Positions 1-5,155 of a DNA stretch of 5,155 bases are shown one piece after another. The DNA comes from Treponema sp. Its GTDB lineage: Bacteria > Spirochaetota > Spirochaetia > Treponematales > Treponemataceae. The notes beneath the pieces are model-generated. The model made no database searches, had not been told where the DNA came from, and saw only the letters and a program-made list of their open reading frames with translations. Position numbers and translations under genes: made by a program. The DNA lies in the NCBI GenBank assembly GCA_003455655.1, contig DMQP01000159.1, forward strand, positions 1-5,155. The letters are read 5' to 3'. The number at the start of each line of letters is the position of its first letter. Position 1 is the first letter of the stretch.

Positions 1-1
1 C

Positions 2-559
2 CAGTCTCTTTTTGCTTACCTTGCAGATTTAAGTCCTAATGTACTTGCTATAAAAATTGACGGTCCTACCAAAGAAGACTTTGCTTGGGGTTTCCGTGCA
101 GGATTCATCACCTTTGGATGTAAAGGCATGACCGACGCTCAGTATGATGCTTTGGTAAAAAAACTTATGGGCGCAATTCGTTCTTCAGTTTCTTGTGCAT
201 CGACTCCGCCACAGTCACTTTTGTTGCGTGCCTTCAACGATTCTAACTACGAAAACGAAAAAGCTCAGTTCCGTGCAATACTGGAAAAACGCTATGTAGC
301 AGTAAAGACATTTGTTTCAAGTCACACAAGTAAAGAACTTGAAGTTCTGCCTTTTAATTCTGGCTACTTTATGGCTTTCCACACAAAGACCGTTGATGCA
401 GAACAGTTGCGTCAAACTTTGCTTAAAGACAGAGGCATTGGAACTATTTCTATAGATGCTCACACTTTGCGCGTTGCCTTCAGCAGTCTTGAAGAAAATT
501 TAATTGAGACTGTTTACAGTGCCATCTACGAAGTTGCGGACAGTTTGTCTCATGCGTAA
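2..559 (+). CDS. PLP-dependent aminotransferase, class I/II (C-terminal part, 5' end outside window)
   Basis: This is the last 185 residues of a fold-type I aminotransferase; the frame is open to the left edge, so the start lies upstream. The family moves an amino group between an amino acid and a 2-oxo acid in the cytoplasm. The string DGPTKEDFAWGFRAGFITFG holds the probable PLP Schiff-base lysine (codon at 71-73). An arginine eight residues later matches the K258/R266 spacing of aspartate aminotransferase. Near the C-terminus, NSGYFMAF and the arginine of LRVAFSS fit the usual small-domain substrate region, that arginine probably binding the substrate carboxylate. The lysine motif departs slightly from the class I pattern: Pro follows Gly, and Phe lies three residues after Lys. 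The ATG at 128 is internal, because the catalytic lysine precedes it. Substrate cannot be fixed from this part; aspartate or an aromatic amino acid are possibilities. It overlaps the following lipoprotein gene by 8 bases. Confidence 0.88.
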   Translation, partial: QSLFAYLADLSPNVLAIKIDGPTKEDFAWGFRAGFITFGCKGMTDAQYDALVKKLMGAIRSSVSCASTPPQSLLLRAFNDSNYENEKAQFRAILEKRYVAVKTFVSSHTSKELEVLPFNSGYFMAFHTKTVDAEQLRQTLLKDRGIGTISIDAHTLRVAFSSLEENLIETVYSAIYEVADSLSHA

Positions 560-1808
560 GTTTTTTTCGTTTGCACTTGCTCTTGCAGGATTATGCACTC
601 TCATTTCTTGCAGTTCTAAAAAAGAAGAACCGCTTGTTATTTGGACAAGCTGCAAAGAGTTTGCAACTTATGTCGAACAGTTTAATGCGTCTCACGAAAA
701 TGCAAAGGCAGTTTTGGTTTACAAGGAACAACCAGCACGAGCCTTACCTCCGGCAAAAGACGAACAAACTCCAGACCTTATTATAGGTTCTTGGCTTAAA
801 AACTCGACAACACGAAAATACTTTACTCCCCTCGACTACATGTTTCAAGAACGTGACTTAAACCGTTCCATTTTTTACAGTCAGCTTATTGATTATGGTG
901 TTATAAACGAAAAGCAGTATTTGGTTCCCATAAGTTTTAACATTCCCGCTATTGCTTACGATGCAAGACAAGAAGAAAATCTTCCTGCAGGAAAGTCACT
1001 TACACTCAATCAAATAAAAGAATGTGCCAAAGCCTTTAACACAACAGACAAAGCAGGCAACTTTACTGCTATGGGTTTTGCACCAGTGTGGGATACCGAC
1101 TTTCTGTATTTGGTGTCAAAGATTCAGGGAGCATCTTACCGCGAAAAGGGCAACAGTTTTTCTTGGAACGAATCTGCAATGGAACAGACTATTCGTTACC
1201 TGAGGGCATGGACACTTGACTGTAACAATGACTCTACTGCGGAACAAAACTTTCAGTTCAAATACCTTACTATGCCTGAATACAAACAGGTTATTTCGGG
1301 ACGCACACTCTTTGCTTACATGACAAGCGATCAACTGTTCACTCTGTCACCCTCACAGCTGCAACCGCTGTCATTTAGATGGGTTCAGTCTAACGGTATG
1401 AGTTCAGTTGTAGATTCCATAATAACCGTAGGTTTATACAAACACGCAAAACACAGTTCACAGGCTGAATTGTTCTTAAAGTGGTTTTTTACAACACAAA
1501 CGCAAGTAGAGCTTATTCAAATTCAAGAAGATATGAAACTTGACACTCGCATTTTTGGAATTGCATCAGGATTTTCTTCTATTGCGCAAGTTAACGAAGC
1601 CTGTTACCCAACTCATTACAGTCAACTGTTAGGAAAGCTCCCCGAAGCATCATCGCTTACACTGCCTAACATTCTTCCCTACCGTTGGACAAGCCTTAAA
1701 CAGCAAGTAATTATTCCCTACTTGCAGCAAAGTTCTGACACCAACGCCCTGGAAGCTGTAGAAGACTTACCTAACCGTATTGCCGACTGGAGCAAGCAGT
1801 TCTTCTAA
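552..1808 (+). CDS. Extracellular solute-binding lipoprotein (ABC importer type)
   Basis: This 418-residue protein probably binds a solute outside the cytoplasmic membrane and delivers it to an ABC importer. The N-terminus has Arg-Lys, a hydrophobic core and a lipobox LISC ending at Cys20, followed by SSKKEE, so it should be a lipid-anchored lipoprotein. The mature part resembles family 1 (sugar-type) binding proteins: PLVIWTSCKEFATYVEQFN (27-45) as first strand and helix, TPDLIIGSW (73-81), FTPLD (91-95), LVPISFNIPAIAYDA (124-138) with the typical proline, asparagine and tyrosine spacing, and a lysine/alanine-rich helix around 154-163. Length fits the family. I chose ATG 552 over the in-frame TTG at 504 because only this start puts the signal peptide at the N-terminus. 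No good Shine-Dalgarno precedes it (only GCGGA at 536-540), and it overlaps the aminotransferase stop, so translation is probably coupled. No permease or ATPase gene lies beside it. The ligand is unknown; sugar is only the family default. Confidence 0.82.
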   Translation: MRKFFSFALALAGLCTLISCSSKKEEPLVIWTSCKEFATYVEQFNASHENAKAVLVYKEQPARALPPAKDEQTPDLIIGSWLKNSTTRKYFTPLDYMFQERDLNRSIFYSQLIDYGVINEKQYLVPISFNIPAIAYDARQEENLPAGKSLTLNQIKECAKAFNTTDKAGNFTAMGFAPVWDTDFLYLVSKIQGASYREKGNSFSWNESAMEQTIRYLRAWTLDCNNDSTAEQNFQFKYLTMPEYKQVISGRTLFAYMTSDQLFTLSPSQLQPLSFRWVQSNGMSSVVDSIITVGLYKHAKHSSQAELFLKWFFTTQTQVELIQIQEDMKLDTRIFGIASGFSSIAQVNEACYPTHYSQLLGKLPEASSLTLPNILPYRWTSLKQQVIIPYLQQSSDTNALEAVEDLPNRIADWSKQFF

Positions 1809-1842
1809 AGTCATTTTTATAACCCTTAATGTTTTTATACGG

Positions 1843-1870
1843 TCTTGCCGATACTTAAAACGAGGCAAGA
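1843..1870 (+). promoter_or_regulatory. Inverted repeat covering the ribosome binding site of the 1873 gene
   Basis: TCTTGCC (1843-1849) and GGCAAGA (1864-1870) are perfect reverse complements separated by 14 bases; two G-U pairs could extend the stem outward (1841-1842 with 1871-1872). The right arm contains the last two G of the GAGG ribosome binding site and the stem ends at the start codon. In RNA this hairpin would partly hide the translation start. There is no T-tract after it, so it is not an intrinsic terminator. It could instead be a DNA operator or chance. The repeat is seen; a regulatory role is inference. Confidence 0.4.
1862..1865 (+). promoter_or_regulatory. Ribosome binding site deciding the 1873 start
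   Basis: GAGG lies 7 bases before the ATG at 1873. This spacing supports that ATG over the upstream in-frame TTG at 1780, which sits inside the end of the lipoprotein gene. Confidence 0.65.
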
Positions 1871-1872
1871 TT

Positions 1873-2286
1873 ATGGTTTCAAACGACATTACTTTGAACG
1901 CATCATCTTATAGCAATCTCTTTGGAAGCGGTTTTGGCGCTCTGTACGTACCCGTAAGCCCCAGTGCTGTTGTGTACGCTCAGTTTGACCATATTCACGG
2001 AATTGCAGCTTCATCTGGTCAGAACGGTGTTTCGGTAAACCGCATTTCTATTTTGAACGCACTTATTGAACAACTGGTTTCCATGAAAACACAGGGTTCA
2101 GACAATAAAAATATCCTGCCAGATAGCTCAGAAGCATTAGAACTTTCTGAAGCCCAGCAGGATATGCTTATTCAGTCATATCAAAAACAAATTTCTGATT
2201 CAATTTCTCAGGCACAGGAACAGGGACTGTATGGTTTTGCAGGCCTCATGCCCCAGTCCGGCACCGTCTTTAACATTGTAGCCTAA
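1873..2286 (+). CDS. Unrecognised 137-residue protein, possibly spirochaete-specific
   Basis: I do not recognise a named family. The protein has no signal peptide and no membrane segment, so it is probably cytoplasmic. Residues 1-45 are Ser/Gly/aromatic-rich and include YVPVSPSAVVYAQFDHIHG (25-43), which looks like a compact beta-rich conserved block. Residues 57-72 form a likely amphipathic helix (RISILNALIEQLVSMK). Residues 75-88 are polar and probably flexible. Residues 91-118 are a Gln/Ser/Glu-rich helix (SEAQQDMLIQSYQKQISDS). The tail GLMPQSGTVFNIVA is hydrophobic. Start ATG 1873 follows GAGG by 7 bases. It lies 64 bases after the lipoprotein gene on the same strand, so it may share its transcript, although the inverted repeat in the gap suggests separate translation control. 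Its stop is one base from the end of the opposite-strand transporter gene. Normal codon use and a good ribosome site argue that it is real; function unknown. Confidence 0.75.
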   Translation: MVSNDITLNASSYSNLFGSGFGALYVPVSPSAVVYAQFDHIHGIAASSGQNGVSVNRISILNALIEQLVSMKTQGSDNKNILPDSSEALELSEAQQDMLIQSYQKQISDSISQAQEQGLYGFAGLMPQSGTVFNIVA

Positions 2287-2287
2287 A

Positions 2288-3643
2288 CTAAGTCCACAAA
2301 AGCCACAAAAGTACAGCCGCAGCAAGTGTTGTTATAACCGTAAAGGGAACTCCAACCTTAAGCCATCCGCTAAACTTCATGGGGTAGCCTTCTTTTTTGA
2401 GAATTCCCATAGACACTATGTTAGCACTTGCACCAAAGGGAGTAAGGTTTCCGCCCAAACAAGATCCAACTAAAAGCGCAAACATGTACAGTTCGTTTCT
2501 TATGCCAATAGCTTGAGCCATACCCGCTGCAACAGGAAGCATAGCAATAATGTAGGGAACATTATCAACGAATCCGCTAATAACAATAGAAACAAGCAAA
2601 ATAACAATAAAGCCTGCAATAACAGAACCGTTTGTAAGACCAGAAAGGAAGTGAGCAAAATCGTCAAGAAGACCTGTTTCTCGAATTGCTCCGATTACCA
2701 CAAAGATTCCAATCAGAAAGAAAATTGTTTCCCAATCTAATTCTTTGGCAAGAGTAATTGTTTCGGCAGTTGATTTACGCTGCAAGAAACGGTACCAAAG
2801 AAGACCTACAATTCCCAAAGCAAGAACAAAAAGTCCACTCAAATATTCAAAACTGGTGTGAATGAACGAAACTGCTGCAAGACCAAAAATCATTGAAAGC
2901 AAAAGAACTAAGGGGAACCAAGAAACTACAGGTTCTTTTTCAAGTTCAATTTTGTTTTTTCCTGCTTTTGTAAAGAAGAAATAGAAGAAAGCACAACCAG
3001 CAATCATTCCCGTCTGAACAATAAAGAAAATAGAAAGGCGACCGTCGTGAACAAAGAAGTCATTAAAGTTGTATCCTGCAAAACTTGCAAAAATCATTGA
3101 TGGCGGATCTCCTACCAAAGTTGCTGTTCCTTCAAGATTGCTCATAACCGCAAGACCTATCATAAAGAAAGTAGGATTAAGCTTTAACTTTTTGCACAGA
3201 GCAAGAGCAATAGGTGCCATAACTAAAACCGTTGCAACATTTTCTACAAAGATAGAAATAATTCCGGTCATAGCTAAAATGGCAACAATGGCAAGACCTG
3301 TATTCTTTGAGTGCATGACAATGGTATCTGCAATGCGTGCTGGAACTCGAGAATAAATGAACAAGGCAGCAATAATCATACTACCCAAATAAATCATAAG
3401 AACATTCCAGTTGATTACATCTTGGAAAGCATGTACAGGTGCATAAAGGCGAGCTGGTGCATCTCCGGAAAGAGCAAGAATGTCTTCTGGTAACTTAAAG
3501 AGCGCATCGGGGAATATAATGCCTAAAATAATAACTATAACTGCGGCACAAGAAGTAAACCACACTTTTTTATTTTGAAATGCTATAACCAGTGCATACA
3601 TGACTATTGCTAATGCAAGCACAACCCATTTCAACTGTTCCAT
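2288..3643 (-). CDS. ArsB/NhaD-type (ion transporter superfamily) membrane permease
   Basis: This 451-residue inner-membrane protein has about 11-13 hydrophobic segments and belongs to the CitMHS/ArsB/NhaD/SLC13-like group of secondary transporters. The two-fold internal repeat of this superfamily is visible. First half: INWNVLMIYLGSMIIAA (77-93), FVENVATVLVMAPI (132-145) and NLEGTATLVGDPPS (169-182). Second half: LDWETIFFLIGIFVVIGA (302-319), GFVDNVPYIIAMLPV (357-371) and GGNLTPFGASANIV (397-410). The paired Asn-Val and Thr/Pro-Gly loops normally line the ion and substrate path. A charged cytoplasmic-type stretch (226-238, KAGKNKIELEKEP) separates the halves. Length is normal and both halves look intact. 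Substrate cannot be told: arsenite efflux, Na+/H+ exchange and anion or carboxylate transport all occur in the group, and no arsenic regulator is present. ATG 3643 has AAAGGAG 5 bases upstream. It follows the ECF gene by 10 bases, so the two are very likely co-transcribed. Confidence 0.9.
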   Translation of the reverse strand: MEQLKWVVLALAIVMYALVIAFQNKKVWFTSCAAVIVIILGIIFPDALFKLPEDILALSGDAPARLYAPVHAFQDVINWNVLMIYLGSMIIAALFIYSRVPARIADTIVMHSKNTGLAIVAILAMTGIISIFVENVATVLVMAPIALALCKKLKLNPTFFMIGLAVMSNLEGTATLVGDPPSMIFASFAGYNFNDFFVHDGRLSIFFIVQTGMIAGCAFFYFFFTKAGKNKIELEKEPVVSWFPLVLLLSMIFGLAAVSFIHTSFEYLSGLFVLALGIVGLLWYRFLQRKSTAETITLAKELDWETIFFLIGIFVVIGAIRETGLLDDFAHFLSGLTNGSVIAGFIVILLVSIVISGFVDNVPYIIAMLPVAAGMAQAIGIRNELYMFALLVGSCLGGNLTPFGASANIVSMGILKKEGYPMKFSGWLKVGVPFTVITTLAAAVLLWLLWT

Positions 3644-3648
3644 AAAAA

Positions 3649-3655
3649 CTCCTTT
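3649..3655 (-). promoter_or_regulatory. Strong ribosome binding site of the ArsB/NhaD-type gene
   Basis: On the minus strand AAAGGAG lies 5 bases before the ATG at 3643. It overlaps the TAA stop of the upstream ECF gene (3654-3656) by two bases, so ribosomes finishing that gene end directly on this site. This is the strongest Shine-Dalgarno in the window. Confidence 0.8.
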
Positions 3656-5120
3656 ATCTAAAATAGCGGGCTGTTAGCGCTTGTGCAAACAACTCTGCTT
3701 TTCTAAATGTCTGAATCATTAGCGGGGCAAAAAGCGGTATAATCTGTCGGAACTTTTTAAATCCCTTTGACTGAGCAAATGCTCCACGAATAATCTGTGT
3801 CTTAACAATACTAGAAGCTTCTTCCATAAGCAAGGGTATAAATCTAAAAATAATGCCTACCACAAGCACAATGTTTCTTACCACTGATTTTTTAATAAGA
3901 GCAATTACTATTAACAAATCAGAAAGTCCATCAAGCAACTGGCGCTCATCAATTGTATAGACAAAGATACCCATTGTAATAACACAAGAAATAATGCGCA
4001 AGACTGAACAAATACACAATTGAATCTTTGACGGCGTAACCATAAACCAACGCAAATCAATATAGCGAATTTCATCAGGCTGTGCTGGAAAGAAAATAAG
4101 TTGCATTACTACAATAAAAAGAATCCAAGGCAAAAACTTTAAGACAGCAAGCAGCGGTTTTGAAAGCGGGTATCGGGCAAGCAAGGCATACAAAACAGAA
4201 AGAGCAAGCATAGAAGCACAAGGAACAAGCGTCTTAAAAGCAATAGAAAATGCAAAGACAGTAAGAAAAACCAAATACTTAAGTACAGGCGGTAATTTTG
4301 AAACAGGCGATGGAGGAATTTTTGGATCTGCTAAAAAAGAAGAAGCAGCTTTTCGTATACCCAAAAGCATTTCTGCATTTCGAACAGGTGGCATATCGGT
4401 AAGAGACTGTTCAGAACTTTCGCTTTGACAAGAAGGAGCTTTTTGTATTAGTTCATTCCATGACAATTCTCTATCTGCAAACTGAGCTTCCTTCATGCGG
4501 TGAGTAGTGAATAAAACCGTTTTGCCCTCTTGTGCAAGTTGTCTAAGCAAAAGCAAAATAGTTCGTCTTGAACTTGCATCCAAACCGGCAGTGGGCTCGT
4601 CAAAAAGATAGACATCTCCATCTAAGGCAACAATTCCTGCAAGTGACAGTTTACGCTTTTCTCCTCCACTCAAACGGAAAGTCTGGCGGTCTGCAAAATC
4701 TGCAAAGGGAACTCCCGCTACATCCATTGCATGCATAACACGTTGCTTTAACTTTTTACCAGTAAGACCTTGCGTGCGTGCGCCAAAAGCAACATCATCT
4801 GCGGCGAAGGGTTCAAAGAGAGCAGCTTCTGTATCCTGTAAAGCAAGCAGAGGCCGAGAAACAGACTGTATTGTTCCCTCGGAAGGAATTAAAAGACCAG
4901 CAAGACATTCAAGCAATGTAGATTTTCCGCAACCTGAAGGACCAGTAAGTGCGGTAAGCGTTCCTTTTTGCAAAGTAAATGAAAGTTTTTCAAACACTTG
5001 TCGTTCTGCGTAGGAAAAAGAAAGTTCTTTAACACGAAGCGAAAGAGGTGCCTGTTCAAAAGGAAGTGCACTCTGTTTTGCTTGTATCAACTGTTCATCA
5101 GAACCAAAAACCAAATTCAC
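3654..5120 (-). CDS. ECF transporter ATPase-transmembrane fusion (EcfA-EcfT in one chain)
   Basis: This 488-residue protein joins the ATPase and the membrane-spanning coupling subunit of an energy-coupling factor importer, which takes up vitamins or metal ions with a separate substrate-binding S protein. ATPase domain, about 27-215: Walker A GPSGCGKST (60-68), Q-loop Gln95 in ALQDTEAALFEP, signature LSGGEKRK (150-157), Walker B YLFDEPTAGLD (171-181) with Glu175, and switch His207 in FTTHRM. A Ser/Gln/Pro-rich linker follows (about 222-275). The C-terminal half has about five hydrophobic segments (278-300, 302-316, 325-345, 367-390, 402-430), then cytoplasmic coupling helices. These carry IIRGAFAQSKGFKKF (443-457) and ALTARYF (481-487), relaxed forms of the two Ala-Arg-Gly motifs of EcfT. 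All ATPase motifs are intact. The GTG start at 5120 has AAAGG 8 bases upstream and overlaps a stop in another frame. The frame is however open to the window edge, so a longer protein is possible. Substrate unknown because no S gene is in view. Confidence 0.87.
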   Translation of the reverse strand: MNLVFGSDEQLIQAKQSALPFEQAPLSLRVKELSFSYAERQVFEKLSFTLQKGTLTALTGPSGCGKSTLLECLAGLLIPSEGTIQSVSRPLLALQDTEAALFEPFAADDVAFGARTQGLTGKKLKQRVMHAMDVAGVPFADFADRQTFRLSGGEKRKLSLAGIVALDGDVYLFDEPTAGLDASSRRTILLLLRQLAQEGKTVLFTTHRMKEAQFADRELSWNELIQKAPSCQSESSEQSLTDMPPVRNAEMLLGIRKAASSFLADPKIPPSPVSKLPPVLKYLVFLTVFAFSIAFKTLVPCASMLALSVLYALLARYPLSKPLLAVLKFLPWILFIVVMQLIFFPAQPDEIRYIDLRWFMVTPSKIQLCICSVLRIISCVITMGIFVYTIDERQLLDGLSDLLIVIALIKKSVVRNIVLVVGIIFRFIPLLMEEASSIVKTQIIRGAFAQSKGFKKFRQIIPLFAPLMIQTFRKAELFAQALTARYFR

Positions 5121-5155
5121 TAAAGACGCCTTTGCAAAAAACTCAGAAGAAGAAC
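5120..5155 (-). CDS. Possible C-terminal end of an upstream operon gene (11 codons)
   Basis: On the minus strand, one frame from the right edge reads VLLLSFLQRRL and stops at TAG (5120-5122). The final G of that stop is the first base of the GTG start of the ECF fusion, an overlap typical of tightly coupled operon genes. A hydrophobic run ending in basic residues would suit the end of a membrane protein such as an ECF S component, but 11 codons are too few to establish identity or even that this is a gene. The alternative is that the ECF fusion frame itself continues to the edge. Confidence 0.35.
   Translation of the reverse strand, partial: VLLLSFLQRRL
5129..5133 (-). promoter_or_regulatory. 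Ribosome binding site supporting the GTG start of the ECF fusion
   Basis: On the minus strand AAAGG lies 8 bases before the GTG at 5120. It is a moderate match at acceptable spacing, and is the main sequence support, with the overlapping TAG, for starting the protein here. Confidence 0.45.

Noticed and set aside
504..551. Extended lipoprotein start at the TTG at 504
   Set aside because: It would add 16 residues ahead of a complete lipoprotein signal peptide and bury the lipobox; ATG 552 gives a normal signal.
128..559. Aminotransferase gene beginning at the ATG at 128
   Set aside because: The same frame is open to the left edge and contains the PLP lysine and phosphate-binding arginine upstream of 128, so this ATG is internal.
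1116..1334. Minus-strand open frame inside the lipoprotein gene
   Set aside because: It is antisense to a convincing gene, Cys- and Val-rich without domain character, and has no supporting context.
1813..1841. Sigma-70 promoter in the 64-base gap (TATACG as -10)
   Set aside because: The region at proper distance upstream is only T-rich with no TTGACA-like -35, so support is too weak in an AT-rich gap.
1843..1870. Intrinsic terminator after the lipoprotein gene
   Set aside because: The stem has only 7 firm pairs with a 14-base loop and is followed by the ATG of the next gene, not a T-tract.
1780..1872. Extended start of the small protein at the TTG at 1780
   Set aside because: It would run back into the lipoprotein coding region and add a segment with no conserved look; ATG 1873 has a properly spaced GAGG.
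2224..2259. GGACTG/CAGTCC inverted repeat near the convergent junction as a terminator
   Set aside because: Six pairs with a 24-base loop inside coding sequence and no T-run; likely chance.
2513..3493. Three plus-strand open frames opposite the ArsB/NhaD-type gene
   Set aside because: They are antisense shadows of a complete membrane protein with clear superfamily motifs; their Asn/Lys-rich or low-information translations are typical by-products.
4774..5071. Open frames on both strands overlapping the ATPase domain
   Set aside because: They overlap the Walker A region of the real ATPase in other frames and have no protein-like features.

Overview
This AT-rich, tightly packed bacterial window holds two gene blocks that converge on each other. 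I infer a Treponema-like spirochaete from the style of the aminotransferase, the lipoprotein signal and the base composition, but no marker gene proves it. There are no RNA genes, mobile elements, CRISPR arrays, integrases or long repeats, and no gene-free stretch longer than about 65 bases.

Plus-strand block (1-2286). It opens with the C-terminal part of a fold-type I PLP-dependent aminotransferase, cut by the window edge. This overlaps by 8 bases the start of a lipoprotein that looks like an extracellular solute-binding protein of an ABC importer, with no permease or ATPase partner beside it. After a 64-base gap, which contains an inverted repeat covering the ribosome binding site, comes a 137-residue protein that I do not recognise. 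The three genes are probably one transcription unit that starts upstream of the window.

Minus-strand block (2288-5155, transcribed right to left). At the right edge are 11 codons of what may be the end of an upstream gene. Its stop overlaps by one base the GTG start of a 488-residue ECF-type transporter protein, which joins an EcfA-like ATPase and an EcfT/CbiQ-like membrane protein in one chain. Ten bases further on is a 451-residue membrane transporter of the ArsB/NhaD (ion transporter) superfamily, with a strong ribosome binding site that overlaps the preceding stop. These genes are very likely co-transcribed.

The two blocks meet tail to tail with one base between their stop codons, so no conventional intergenic terminator fits there. 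The theme is transport: a solute-binding lipoprotein on one strand, and an ECF energising module with a secondary transporter on the other. I see no clear new biological system. The points most worth a second look are the ECF ATPase-permease fusion and its link to an ion transporter, the unrecognised small protein with its possibly occluded ribosome binding site, and the orphan binding protein.
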